Assembly (NCBI RefSeq): GCF_039596395.1
Contig: NZ_JBCNJT010000001.1
Coordinates: 841,315 to 905,314, forward strand
DNA: 64,000 nucleotides
From: Fluviicola sp.
GTDB taxonomy: Bacteria > Bacteroidota > Bacteroidia > Flavobacteriales_D > Crocinitomicaceae
Direction: 5' to 3'
Within the stretch, counting starts at the first letter, position 1, and the number at the start of each line of letters is the position of its first letter. The translations under genes and the position numbers were made by a program. This document shows, in pieces, positions 8,956 through 16,857 of this stretch. Under the pieces are notes generated by a model, which made no database searches, was not told the origin of the DNA, and was given only the letters and a program-made list of their open reading frames with translations.

Positions 8956-8999
8956 AAAAAGAAAGAGCTCAGACATTCATCGTCTGGGCTTTCTTTTTG
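8956..8999 (+). terminator. Intrinsic terminator after the tRNA
   Basis: AAAAAGAAAGAGCTCAGAC pairs with GTCTGGGCTTTCTTTTT across a short loop and ends in a T-rich tract, starting 2 nt after the tRNA. Confidence 0.85.
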
Positions 9000-9394
9000 T
9001 TCTTCATTCTCATTCTGCTTCTCATTCCTTTGTGGCTCTTTCTTTTTGTAAGCGAAAATGAGAACGAGAATGAGGAAGAAATTGTGGTTCGAAGCTCCAA
9101 TCTGTCTCCTCCCTCGGAGGAAGGATTAAGGTCTGATGACTCTGACGAGTATCAGACTCCGTCAGAGAGGGTGGCGAACTCCAATCTTCCGTAAGCATCG
9201 ATTTCATTCAGTTTCCTAAAATTTAGAGCGGTTCGATTCCGTTTTGCTCTCGGAAGTAATGCTTAGAGCTTGATTCACAATGGTTAAATTATTTCGTTAA
9301 CCTTTTGAATGAATTCCAATTATATTTAGCTAAATGAAAGTCTGATGCATTATCCCGATGGTAAGCTTATGGACATCAGAAGTAACCGGAAGTA
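9000..9394. other. Gene-free spacer with an imperfect long inverted repeat
   Basis: No convincing gene. CATTCTGCTTCTCATT (9011-9026) and AATGAGAACGAGAATG (9057-9072) form an imperfect inverted repeat. Further on, CTCCTCCCTCGGAGGA and a TCTGATGACTCTGACGAGTA tract give additional partial palindromes. The same CATTCTCATTCTG wording recurs inside the gene at 42427-42768. I read this as accumulated repeat debris between the tRNA terminator and the gene at 9395. Confidence 0.5.
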
Positions 9395-10171
9395 ATGAAA
9401 AATAGACTAAAAATAATTGGACTGTTAATTGGACTAATACTCGTTGTAATTCTTTTCAAATTCATGTTTTTTAATCCTCGGGAGATTATGTTTGAAGATT
9501 CCATTATTTATGGTAAAGTCAAATCAATAAAAGAGATATCTTATAAAGCACAACTGAGAAACAATGAACCCGTAAAAATTAAAAGGTGGCGCAAAGGACA
9601 CTTAACTGATGACTTTCATTGTTTTTTTAATGAAGAAGGGCGGCCGATCAAAAAAATCATTTATCCTGCAGCGGACACCGGGACAGTCAGTAAAACTTTA
9701 CGATATAAATATAATAAGAGAGGCCAGTTAATAAATTATTATCAGGATAACGATAAGCCTACAAAACCAGAATATTTCTACAATCAAAATGGGCAACTCA
9801 TTAAAGAAAAAAGACCATTAAATACTATTCGCTATGACTATTATCCAAATGGTAGCTTATATCATAAAATTCAAGTTGATCCAGAAATCGGTGATGAATT
9901 CATAACAACCTATACTTATGAGAACAACTTTATAAAATATCTTGATGTTTATTACACTGTTGCGGATTGGCATATTATAGATGCTTATGAGAGAGATAAA
10001 AGTGGAAATATTGTCAAATATAAATTGGTAAGTTCATTTAGTGAATTAAATAGAGAAAAATGGGATGAATTTGAATATGAATATGACAAGTATAACAATT
10101 GGATAAAATGTATTCATCTTAGAAACAAAAAGCCAATTTACATTATTGAGAGAGAAATCGAATACTATTAA
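9395..10171 (+). CDS. Membrane-anchored protein with YD/RHS-like tyrosine repeats
   Basis: 258 residues. An N-terminal membrane helix (about 5-26, IIGLLIGLILVVILFKFMFF) is followed by an outside domain built of short Tyr/Asn/Gly repeats: YKYNKRGQLINYY, YFYNQNGQLIKE, YDYYPNGSLYHK, YEYDKYNNWIK. These resemble YD/RHS-type or 'toast-rack' strand repeats seen in Bacteroidota anchored proteins. It is too short to be an RHS toxin. The gene is visibly more AT-rich than its neighbours (AAA, ATT, TAT codons dominate), which suggests recent acquisition. Function unknown. Confidence 0.7.
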   Translation: MKNRLKIIGLLIGLILVVILFKFMFFNPREIMFEDSIIYGKVKSIKEISYKAQLRNNEPVKIKRWRKGHLTDDFHCFFNEEGRPIKKIIYPAADTGTVSKTLRYKYNKRGQLINYYQDNDKPTKPEYFYNQNGQLIKEKRPLNTIRYDYYPNGSLYHKIQVDPEIGDEFITTYTYENNFIKYLDVYYTVADWHIIDAYERDKSGNIVKYKLVSSFSELNREKWDEFEYEYDKYNNWIKCIHLRNKKPIYIIEREIEYY

Positions 10172-10351
10172 TAGCGACGCCTCATTACATCAACTAAAAT
10201 TGTGTGTAATCAAAAACGATCTACTATTTCCGGTTCCATTTCCGTTCACTCTTCTCCACAAAAAGAAAAGAGCATTATGAAACTGTGGACTACAAACCTG
10301 AATAAAAAGAATCGAACATTCCCCTTACTCCTTGAATTGAGATCTGAAACT

Positions 10352-10377
10352 TTGGTTTCCTTTAAATTTTATCTTTG
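10352..10377 (+). promoter_or_regulatory. Candidate promoter (TTG-N15-TATCTTTG)
   Basis: TTG at 10352-10354 and TATCTTTG at 10370-10377, 20 bp before the ATG at 10398. The 15-bp spacing is slightly short. The spacer 10172-10351 shows nothing else I can support. Confidence 0.5.
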
Positions 10378-10397
10378 CCTAATTCCAAACTGACTTT

Positions 10398-11069
10398 ATG
10401 AAACTCATCAGCCTGCTTTTTCTCCTTACTTTCTACAATTCTTCCTTTTCTCAGGGCACTGTATACAATCTTGAAAACAAAAAGATCGAATACCGGTTTG
10501 AGATGACTTCGGAGGCCATAAACATCGAAGTGGCTTTTATTCCAAGAACTTCCGGTGACTCCATCTACATGGAAATGGTGATCGACTTGTTTGATGCAGG
10601 TGAAAACCAGGCGCTTTTTACGGATTTCTCAGGTGATACTATCGTTTACACGATGGATACCAAAGGAAAGATCATTGATCCGATGAGATTTAAAGGATTT
10701 GGCAAGGATGCAACATCCGTTTTGAATACCGGATTGTTTTTCCTGGAGTTTCCCGGTGAAAAAATTGTGCAGGGAACGGAATGGAATACCGATAATCCGG
10801 TTGTTGATATGATATTTTCCAGGGTCGAAACAAGATACTATGTCAGTAAGATTGAAAAAGACGGAATGTACCTGATTTCGACAGAATCTGAATTTATAAC
10901 GGAGGAAGATGGCGGATATACAAAGACCATGCTCGGAATGTACCTGCTGAATCCCGTCACACTTGAAGTTGAATCGGCAAGTATAGATGTCTATGGGTTC
11001 AACGGATTCAGGAATTTTTCAAGTGCAATCCTGATTTATAAGAAAGGGAAGTTTCCATTGATTAAGTAA
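10398..11069 (+). CDS. Secreted protein of unknown function
   Basis: 223 residues with a signal peptide (1-18, NSSFSQ). The mature protein is beta-rich and acidic. It has paired strand-like segments (IEYRFEMTSEAINIEVAFI, GDTIVYTMDTKGKIIDPMRF) and the phrase FPGEKIVQGTEWNTDN, which recalls Bacteroidota proteins that handle a 'total amount' style beta-barrel or lipocalin-like fold; I cannot place the family. It is a single gene with its own promoter, 87 bp before arsR. Confidence 0.65.
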   Translation: MKLISLLFLLTFYNSSFSQGTVYNLENKKIEYRFEMTSEAINIEVAFIPRTSGDSIYMEMVIDLFDAGENQALFTDFSGDTIVYTMDTKGKIIDPMRFKGFGKDATSVLNTGLFFLEFPGEKIVQGTEWNTDNPVVDMIFSRVETRYYVSKIEKDGMYLISTESEFITEEDGGYTKTMLGMYLLNPVTLEVESASIDVYGFNGFRNFSSAILIYKKGKFPLIK

Positions 11070-11122
11070 ATGATTTGCTTATTCGGGAGATTATATTCTA
11101 CTTTTTCAAAGAAATACAACTA

Positions 11123-11152
11123 TTTATCGTAATATTGCAATATTACGATAAA
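11123..11152. promoter_or_regulatory. ArsR operator: perfect 30-bp palindrome
   Basis: TTTATCGTAATATTG (11123-11137) is followed by its exact reverse complement (11138-11152). It ends 4 bp before the arsR ATG, so ArsR bound here would cover the transcription start and block the operon. ArsR-family operators are typically AT-rich inverted repeats of this kind. Autoregulation relieved by arsenite is inferred. Confidence 0.8.
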
Positions 11153-11156
11153 GAAT

Positions 11157-11489
11157 ATGGGAACAACAAAAACAGATCTCTTTACGCACGAACAAAACGA
11201 AATAGCTTCCATTCTGAAGGCAATTGCCCATCCTGCGCGTATTGCTATCCTGGAATACCTTATCCAGGTAGACAGCTGCATTTGTGGCGATATTGTCAAC
11301 GAATTGCCACTTGCGCAACCTACGGTTTCACAGCATTTGAAGGAACTGAAAAACGCAGGCCTGATTAAAGGCAGTATTGAAGGAACGTCGATTTGTTACT
11401 GTGTGGATAAGAACTCCGTGGCCCGTATTCAAGCTTATTTTTCAGGTGTTTCGTCCAAATTGGACAATAAAGCCGACCAATGTTGTTAA
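11157..11489 (+). CDS. arsR: ArsR-family arsenic-responsive repressor
   Basis: 110 residues, a winged-helix dimeric repressor. IAHPARIAILEYL opens the DNA-binding domain, and the recognition-helix region reads LAQPTVSQHLKELKNAGL. The C41-I-C43 pair in VDSCICGDI lies at the classic alpha3 arsenite site of ArsR proteins. The protein ends in another Cys pair (C109, C110), which may add a third thiolate. A perfect 30-bp palindrome sits directly upstream. First gene of a four-gene plus-strand arsenic operon (11157-12528). Confidence 0.92.
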   Translation: MGTTKTDLFTHEQNEIASILKAIAHPARIAILEYLIQVDSCICGDIVNELPLAQPTVSQHLKELKNAGLIKGSIEGTSICYCVDKNSVARIQAYFSGVSSKLDNKADQCC

Positions 11490-11504
11490 ACAAATTTCAA
11501 GCAC

Positions 11505-11978
11505 ATGAAACTTTCAGAAATCAAAACCATTTTACCGACATTAGAGCATGTCGAATTTCAATTAGCGGACGGTTCTTTCGTTCCTGAACACTTCCACGTT
11601 ACAGAGGTCGGAAGCATTCAAAAACATTTCATCGACTGCGGGGGAACGATCCGCAAAGAGAACGTAGTCAATTTCCAGTTATGGAACGCAAACGATTTTG
11701 AACACCGTTTGAAGCCGGGAAAACTGTTGAACATTATTCGGCTTTCAGAGGAAAAACTGGGAATTGAGGACAACGAAATCGAGGTTGAGTACCAGGGAGA
11801 AACAATCGGGAAATATGGCCTGGATTTCAATGGAAAGCACTTCGTGTTGGTATCGAAAGCAACTGCGTGCTTAGCCAATGAGGCGTGTGGAGTTCCCCAG
11901 GAAAAAACCAAACTTCAGCTTTCGGAATTAACCTCGAACGAAGGCGCATGTTGTACTCCTGGCGGTGGTTGCTGTTAA
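11505..11978 (+). CDS. DUF6428-family protein with Cys-rich C-terminal tail
   Basis: 157 residues, no signal peptide, predicted cytoplasmic. I recognise it as the DUF6428-like protein found beside arsR and arsC in many Bacteroidota: it starts with LPTLEHVEFQLADGSFVPEH and contains FIDCGGTIRKENVVNFQLW. TACLANEACG (about 125-134) and a terminal GACCTPGGGCC tail give at least six cysteines in the last 35 residues, a likely As(III) or soft-metal binding site. It starts 15 bp after arsR. A role as an arsenite chaperone or buffer is inference. Confidence 0.75.
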   Translation: MKLSEIKTILPTLEHVEFQLADGSFVPEHFHVTEVGSIQKHFIDCGGTIRKENVVNFQLWNANDFEHRLKPGKLLNIIRLSEEKLGIEDNEIEVEYQGETIGKYGLDFNGKHFVLVSKATACLANEACGVPQEKTKLQLSELTSNEGACCTPGGGCC

Positions 11979-11981
11979 GTT

Positions 11982-12107
11982 ATGAAAGAAGTAGTCATTA
12001 AGTACAAAAAGCCCTTAGTCATAACCACTTCGGTTATTGCGTTACAATTGATCTTCGGGTTCGACCCTAAGTTCTGTATTATCAATATCATTTGGTTATT
12101 CGTGTAG
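11982..12107 (+). CDS. 41-residue membrane peptide of the arsenic operon
   Basis: A short frame of 42 codons including the stop sits tightly between the DUF6428 gene (ends 11978) and arsC (starts 12112). The product begins MKEVVIKYKKPLVITTSVIA, then has LQLIFGFDPKFCIINIIWLF and ends in V. That is a basic N-terminus, one hydrophobic segment, a GFDPKF turn and a hydrophobic C-terminus. I recall similar peptides ending in 'GFDPKF.IINIIWL' in other Bacteroidota ars loci, unverified. The tight spacing supports translation. Function unknown; it could anchor or assist an arsenic transporter. Confidence 0.65.
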   Translation: MKEVVIKYKKPLVITTSVIALQLIFGFDPKFCIINIIWLFV

Positions 12108-12111
12108 AGCT

Positions 12112-12528
12112 ATGAAGCATGTTTTAATCCTTTGTACGGGAAACAGCTGCCGAAGCCAAATGGCACACGGATATTTGCAACACTTTGCCGGAGATCGCGC
12201 GAAAGTGTACAGCGCAGGAGTGGAAGTACACGGAGTGAACCCGAAAGCAATAGCAACGATGCAAGGTGACGGAATAAATATTTCGCATCATACGTCGAAT
12301 CATGTGGACGAATACGCCGGAATCCCTTTTGATTTCGTTATCACGGTTTGCGACAACGCAAAAGAACGCTGCCCGTATTTCCCCACGCAAGCGCAGCAGT
12401 TTCATCACAATTTCCCTGATCCCGCAAAAGCTGCCGGAACTTCGGAAGAAGTAAGCGCAATATTTGAGCAAGTCCGGGATTTGATTAAAGCCTATTGCAG
12501 GCAATTTGTGAGTGATCATCTCCTTTAG
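12112..12528 (+). CDS. arsC: Arsenate reductase, thioredoxin-type (low-Mr phosphatase fold)
   Basis: 138 residues. The P-loop CTGNSCRS gives C8-X5-R14, the nucleophile loop of low-molecular-weight phosphatases and ArsC. C80 and C87 (in VCDNAKERC) have exactly the spacing from C8 (72 and 79) that C82 and C89 have from C10 in Staphylococcus plasmid ArsC. So the three-Cys relay that reduces arsenate and hands the disulfide to thioredoxin is complete. FPDPAKAAG supplies the acid Asp. The product arsenite needs an exporter (ArsB or Acr3), but none follows. A strong terminator ends the operon. Confidence 0.92.
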   Translation: MKHVLILCTGNSCRSQMAHGYLQHFAGDRAKVYSAGVEVHGVNPKAIATMQGDGINISHHTSNHVDEYAGIPFDFVITVCDNAKERCPYFPTQAQQFHHNFPDPAKAAGTSEEVSAIFEQVRDLIKAYCRQFVSDHLL

Positions 12529-12557
12529 ATAAGAGCTTTAAGAGTTCAATAAGACCA

Positions 12558-12592
12558 TAAAAAGCCCGGACCATAAATGTCCGGGCTTTTTT
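12558..12592 (+). terminator. Terminator of the arsenic operon
   Basis: AAAAAGCCCGGAC, a CATAAAT loop, then GTCCGGGCTTTTTT: a GC-rich stem with a strong T-run, 30 bp after the arsC stop. Confidence 0.92.
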
Positions 12593-12741
12593 GCTTTTTC
12601 AGTGCTAGTATGAGAAATGAGCATGAAATTCCGGTTCGACGTACGAATTTGAGATGTACCACCGGTTTATTTCCGACCTCTGACATAGGGCTGTCACCTG
12701 GCGGGGATACGTTTGCATCATAAATCTTTAAACGAATAAAT

Positions 12742-13701
12742 ATGACAAACGAAATGAATCCCGTGTTTAATGTCTTCCGGTTTCCGGAGCCTGCTCTTGT
12801 TTCGGTCAACGGTGTGGAATTGGAAGTTTTTGAAGCAGGTAGAGAACATGGAAACCCGATTGTACTCTGCCACGGTTTTCCCGAACATGCTTTTTCCTGG
12901 CGTCACCAGGTACCTGCATTGGTGGCAGCCGGCTATCATGTCATCATTCCGAACCAACGGGGTTATGGCCATTCATCCCGTCCGGCGGAAGTAACGGCAT
13001 ATGACATTGAACATTTGACGGGCGACCTGGTTGCATTGCTTGATCACTTCGGATATGAAGATGCAACTTTTGTGGGCCACGATTGGGGGGCTAATGTGGT
13101 TTGGAACCTGGCGCTGTTGCATCCTGAGCGCGTCAATAAAATCATCAACCTGGCTTTGCCTTACCAGGAACGTGGAGAAAAACCATGGATTGAGCTGATG
13201 GAAGCATTTTTCGGAGGAGATTTCTACTTCGTTCACTTCAACCGGCAACCGGGAGTGGCAGATGCTATCCTGCATGAAAATACATCGCGCTTCCTTCGTA
13301 ATATATTCCGCAAAAACGTACCGCTTGCGCCACCTGAGCCGGGAATGGTCATGATCAATCTGGCCCTGGCAGAAAAACCACTCGGAGAACCTTTGATGGA
13401 GGAGAACGAACTGGCCGTATTTGTTTCCGCCTTCGAATCTTCCGGGTTTACAGGAAGTATCAACTGGTACAGGAACCTAGACAGGAACTGGCACTTCATG
13501 GCGGACATAGCGCCGATGATTCATCAGCCGACTTTGATGATTTACGGTGAACGGGATACGATCCCGAAATCTGAAAACCTGAAAAATATCGTACCGAACC
13601 TGGATGTTGTCAGCCTGGATTGCGGTCATTGGATTCAGCAGGAAAAACCGGAAGAAACTACCCGGGCAATTTTAGATTGGCTGGAGCAACAAAATGCTTA
13701 A
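12742..13701 (+). CDS. Alpha/beta hydrolase, epoxide-hydrolase type
   Basis: 319 residues, no signal peptide. The HGFPEH motif (from His44) supplies the oxyanion hole. GHDWGAN places an Asp nucleophile at D114, the mark of epoxide hydrolases and haloalkane dehalogenases rather than Ser esterases. The charge relay is completed by D272 (GERDT) and H296 (DCGHWIQQEKP). A cap-domain Tyr in SINWYRN (about residue 243) suits epoxide-ring protonation, so a soluble epoxide hydrolase is the best call. Natural substrate unknown. It is a single gene with an 81-bp spacer of degenerate sequence before the next feature upstream. Confidence 0.85.
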   Translation: MTNEMNPVFNVFRFPEPALVSVNGVELEVFEAGREHGNPIVLCHGFPEHAFSWRHQVPALVAAGYHVIIPNQRGYGHSSRPAEVTAYDIEHLTGDLVALLDHFGYEDATFVGHDWGANVVWNLALLHPERVNKIINLALPYQERGEKPWIELMEAFFGGDFYFVHFNRQPGVADAILHENTSRFLRNIFRKNVPLAPPEPGMVMINLALAEKPLGEPLMEENELAVFVSAFESSGFTGSINWYRNLDRNWHFMADIAPMIHQPTLMIYGERDTIPKSENLKNIVPNLDVVSLDCGHWIQQEKPEETTRAILDWLEQQNA

Positions 13702-13839
13702 TCTGAAAAAAATCACTTCTCTAAGCCTCATTTCACATGGAATCCGAAGCAGATCAACAGTGGCTGACTGCTTTGGATTCTCCTTCCGTTTTTACCAAAT
13801 GATAAACCCGGGAATTTCTTTTTTACCTAATTTTCGCAC

Positions 13840-14406
13840 ATGAATGCATTCATCGAATACAGTTTACAGTTCGGGCATTTGAATCAGCAACAAATAGCGT
13901 TGATTGAAAGTAAAATGAGCGAACTGGATCTCCAGGAAGGTCAGTATTTTTCGGAGGCGGGGAAAATTCCTGCGCAGGTAGGTTTTGTGGTGGAAGGCGT
14001 GATGCGGGGCTGTTATTACAACAACCGGGGAGACGAAATTACCCGTTGTTTCATTCCGGAGAACAACCTCGTAGTCGATTATTTCAATTTCGAGGCCAAT
14101 ACTGTTTCGGCAGAATACCTGCAGGCAGCTGCCGATTGCAAGCTCCTTGTATTTTCCAGGAAGGACTGGGAGGAGCTTCCCCAAACCATCGTTGGATGGG
14201 ATATTATCAAGAACAAGATGGTACAGAAATGCCTTTTTATGAAGTCGCGGAAAGGCCCGGTTATTTCACAGGATGCAACGACCCGTTACCTGGAATTCCT
14301 GGAAAATTATCCTTCCCTTGTGAACCGCGTTTCCCTTGCGCACATTGCTTCTTACCTGGGTGTTACCCAGCAATCCCTGAGCAGGATCCGCAGAAATATC
14401 CGCTAA
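13840..14406 (+). CDS. Crp/Fnr-family transcriptional regulator
   Basis: 188 residues. An N-terminal cyclic-nucleotide-binding-like jelly roll (about 15-125: EGQYFSEAGKIPAQVGFVVEG) has no obvious phosphate-binding Arg-Ser cassette, as usual for the Bacteroidota subgroup. The C-terminal helix-turn-helix reads SLAHIASYLGVTQQSLSRIRR. The SDR gene at 14483 starts 77 bp downstream on the same strand, an arrangement that often means the regulator controls that neighbour. Ligand unknown. Confidence 0.85.
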   Translation: MNAFIEYSLQFGHLNQQQIALIESKMSELDLQEGQYFSEAGKIPAQVGFVVEGVMRGCYYNNRGDEITRCFIPENNLVVDYFNFEANTVSAEYLQAAADCKLLVFSRKDWEELPQTIVGWDIIKNKMVQKCLFMKSRKGPVISQDATTRYLEFLENYPSLVNRVSLAHIASYLGVTQQSLSRIRRNIR

Positions 14407-14482
14407 GCTTTTTTACCATTTGGTAACTCGTTTCATTTTTTGAACCGCCAATTTTGCTTTATGCAAATTTAAAAGTGAAAAA

Positions 14483-15220
14483 ATGAAAACAGTATTGATT
14501 ACAGGCGCAAACAAAGGAATCGGACTAGAAACCGCGAAGCAACTTTCAAAAAAAGGCCTGTTCGTTTATCTGGGAAGCCGCGATCCCGAGAGAGGAAAGC
14601 AGGTAGCAAAAGCATTAGCCGGCAAGGGATTCGAAAACATTCAGGCCATTGAAATCGATGTGACGAAACCAGCTACAATATTGGCTGCCCGGCAAATCAT
14701 CGAACAGGAAAAAGGCAGCCTGGATGTTCTTATCAACAATGCGGGAATCAGCGGAATCGTTCCGCAAAATGCACAGGAAACAGGCGTTGAGGTCTTCAAA
14801 GAGGTGATGGATGTGAATCTATACGGAGTGGTAAGCGTTACACAGGCTTTCCTGGAACTGCTGAAAAAATCAGCTGAACCCCGAATCGTAAATGTGAGCA
14901 CCAGTGTGGGATCGTTGTCGCTGCAAAGCAATCCTTCGTGGCCGGCGTATGACTATGCAAAATATGCTGTTTATGCTTCGTCGAAAGCGGCGATGAACAT
15001 GTATACGGTCCATTTGGCCTACGAACTACGGGACACCGCTTTCAAAATAAATGCCGTTTGTCCGGGCTACACCAAAACGGATTTCACCGGTCACATCGGC
15101 GGAGAGGTTGAAACAGCCGGAAACCGCATCGCAAAGTATGCCCTGATTGACCAAAACGGTCCGACCGGCCACTTTTTCAGCGAAGAAACGAATCCGGAAA
15201 CGGGAGAAATTCCGTGGTGA
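14483..15220 (+). CDS. Short-chain dehydrogenase/reductase
   Basis: 245 residues, classical SDR. TGANKGIG (7-14) is the cofactor loop and NNAGISG follows strand 4. The catalytic Ser lies in VNVSTSVGSLSL, and YASSK places Tyr164 and Lys168. CPGYTKTDFTGHIGG is the usual post-catalytic loop. SRDPERG after strand 2 suggests NADPH use. It resembles carbonyl reductase-like SDRs of plants and bacteria. The substrate is probably a small carbonyl. A Crp-type regulator immediately upstream may control it. Confidence 0.88.
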   Translation: MKTVLITGANKGIGLETAKQLSKKGLFVYLGSRDPERGKQVAKALAGKGFENIQAIEIDVTKPATILAARQIIEQEKGSLDVLINNAGISGIVPQNAQETGVEVFKEVMDVNLYGVVSVTQAFLELLKKSAEPRIVNVSTSVGSLSLQSNPSWPAYDYAKYAVYASSKAAMNMYTVHLAYELRDTAFKINAVCPGYTKTDFTGHIGGEVETAGNRIAKYALIDQNGPTGHFFSEETNPETGEIPW

Positions 15221-15236
15221 TAAGTCATGACCAATT

Positions 15237-15330
15237 TTTCACGCAGATGGCGCTGATTTGCGCAGATAATAGGTAACTATCTGCACTCTCCGCCGAGGCG
15301 GATTAGAGTCGATACAATCTGCTTGCACTA
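15237..15330. repeat. Intergenic repeat debris (GCAGAT-type and CCGCC/GGCGG hairpin)
   Basis: CGCAGATGGCGCTGATTTGC then GCAGATAA is a degenerate tandem of GCAGAT/GCTGAT units like those dispersed in many Bacteroidota genomes. It is followed by CTCTCCGCCGAGGCGGATTA, a small hairpin. No gene between 15221 and 15465. Confidence 0.45.
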
Positions 15331-15416
15331 ATAAAGCCACCGAAACTTCAGGACAATACTTAACGAAAATAAAACCCAGGTCCGGTATATACGAGGGTTT
15401 GAAAACGGATAACAGC

Positions 15417-15447
15417 AAAGGCGTCCCGGCTAAGCCGGGACGCCTTT
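15417..15447. terminator. Near-perfect hairpin, GGGACGYCC family
   Basis: AAAGGCGTCCCGGCT (15417-15431), one A, then its reverse complement (15433-15447). It is placed to end both the plus-strand SDR transcript and the minus-strand M56 gene. A sequence-related hairpin lies at 57458-57486. Confidence 0.7.
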
Positions 15448-15465
15448 ATTCATAATGAAATAATC

Positions 15466-16857
15466 TTACAATGCGAACGATACCGGTAATACCATCTCGG
15501 CATCTACTTTTTTGCCGTCCTTTTCTCCCGGGATCCAGTTCGGCATGGAAGAGATCACACGGATTGCTTCTGCGTCGATTTCTTTGCTGACACTGCGCTT
15601 AACAGTCGTTTTGGTCACTTTTCCGTCTTTGGTTACCACGAACGAAACGTAAACCTTTCCGGTAGTTTTTGATTTTACGGCCTCTTCCGGGTAGCGGATG
15701 TTGGCAACCAGGTACTTGGTCATAGCTTCCATTCCGCCCGGGTATTCCGGCTGTTTGTCGACTTCCGTTTCCTGTTTGCTAACCGGTTTCGATGCAGAAG
15801 TAATTTCAGGGATAGCTGCCTCTACGGTTGTCATAGTAAGGGATTTGGTATCTTCCTTCTCCGCATCCGATTTGAAATCAATCGTTTTTTCTTGCGGTGC
15901 CTCAACCTGCTTTACCGTGCGATTGGCAGGGACTTCTTTACGCGGTTGTATTTCGCTTTTTCGTTCCGGGGCTGAGCTTTGTGCCCGTTTTTGCGGTGCC
16001 TGGTCACTTTCGGCCGTGAAAGAGATCAAAGTCAATCCGCCTGCAATGATTGGAAGGGCAAGTGCCGCTATCAATACTTTTTTCGAGGTGTTTTTCATGA
16101 TTTTAATACGTTTTATCAGCGTGAGCTTCGTCACGAACTGATTGGTGAATAAATATATGGATGAACTAGTTCCAAGGGAATACGCCAGCAGGAATTCCAT
16201 GTAGCCGACGCGGTATTTGTTGTACATGATCCGGTCCACTTCAAATTCGTGGATATGGACCAATTCTTTTTTCAGCAGCAGGAATAGGGGATTGAACCAG
16301 GAAAGGCAATGTGCGGCTTCCAGGAACAAACGGTCTGCCGAATGGTATTTCTGCGCATGTACTTTCTCGTGCTGGAAAATAATTTCCCGGTCGTAGGCGG
16401 AAAGTCCTGCGGGTAGTTGAATGAAGTGAAAGAAGGAAGCAGGAGCCTCATCGGGTAGTTCTACCAAAGTGAACCCGTCTTCCCGGGTGGGTTTAGCTTT
16501 CAGGAATGTTCTGAGCACCTTGTAAATGTTGTAAACCATCCAAAGGGAAAGCAGGGAAACGCCAATCCAGTAGCCGGATTCAAGTAGGGCCGTATAGTCC
16601 AAAGAACCTGTTTGCGTGGTTTTTTCAGGACTAATCCGTACTTCCTGCAGTTCAAAAACCGGGATGTGATAACTCCACGATGATTCCGAAACGCTTGCGT
16701 GTTTGATCCATACGGCAATTCCGGATAAAACAGGAATCGAAAGCAGGGAAAAACGCTGCCAGCCGAATGAAAGGAAGCGCTGAGTGAGCTTAAAAACGCA
16801 GAACAACAAAGTGATCAATACGTTGGCTTCGAAAATGTACCACAAGTAATTAGTCAT
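15466..16857 (-). CDS. BlaR1-type M56 membrane peptidase with C-terminal TonB domain
   Basis: 463 residues from the ATG at 16857. A longer in-frame start at 16896 exists, but it would overlap the blaI gene by 47 bp; the 16857 start gives the compact ATGACTAA overlap. Four membrane helices surround a zinc-peptidase motif HEKVH (163-167) with a downstream Glu in FEVDRIMY. A Ser/Glu/Lys-rich periplasmic linker (about 285-365) leads to a TonB C-terminal domain (about 370-463, EYPGGMEAMTKYL, GKVYVSFVV, PNWIPGEKDGKKV). BlaR1-type proteins sense a cell-envelope signal and cleave the partner repressor. The TonB fusion is typical of Bacteroidota. Confidence 0.85.
   Translation of the reverse strand: MTNYLWYIFEANVLITLLFCVFKLTQRFLSFGWQRFSLLSIPVLSGIAVWIKHASVSESSWSYHIPVFELQEVRISPEKTTQTGSLDYTALLESGYWIGVSLLSLWMVYNIYKVLRTFLKAKPTREDGFTLVELPDEAPASFFHFIQLPAGLSAYDREIIFQHEKVHAQKYHSADRLFLEAAHCLSWFNPLFLLLKKELVHIHEFEVDRIMYNKYRVGYMEFLLAYSLGTSSSIYLFTNQFVTKLTLIKRIKIMKNTSKKVLIAALALPIIAGGLTLISFTAESDQAPQKRAQSSAPERKSEIQPRKEVPANRTVKQVEAPQEKTIDFKSDAEKEDTKSLTMTTVEAAIPEITSASKPVSKQETEVDKQPEYPGGMEAMTKYLVANIRYPEEAVKSKTTGKVYVSFVVTKDGKVTKTTVKRSVSKEIDAEAIRVISSMPNWIPGEKDGKKVDAEMVLPVSFAL

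Noticed and set aside
8931-9194. 87-codon plus-strand frame starting within the tRNA
   Set aside because: It begins inside the tRNA and runs through the terminator and the repeat spacer; composition is low-complexity.
10202-10393. 63-codon plus-strand frame
   Set aside because: No recognisable features, and it overlaps the promoter of the gene at 10398.
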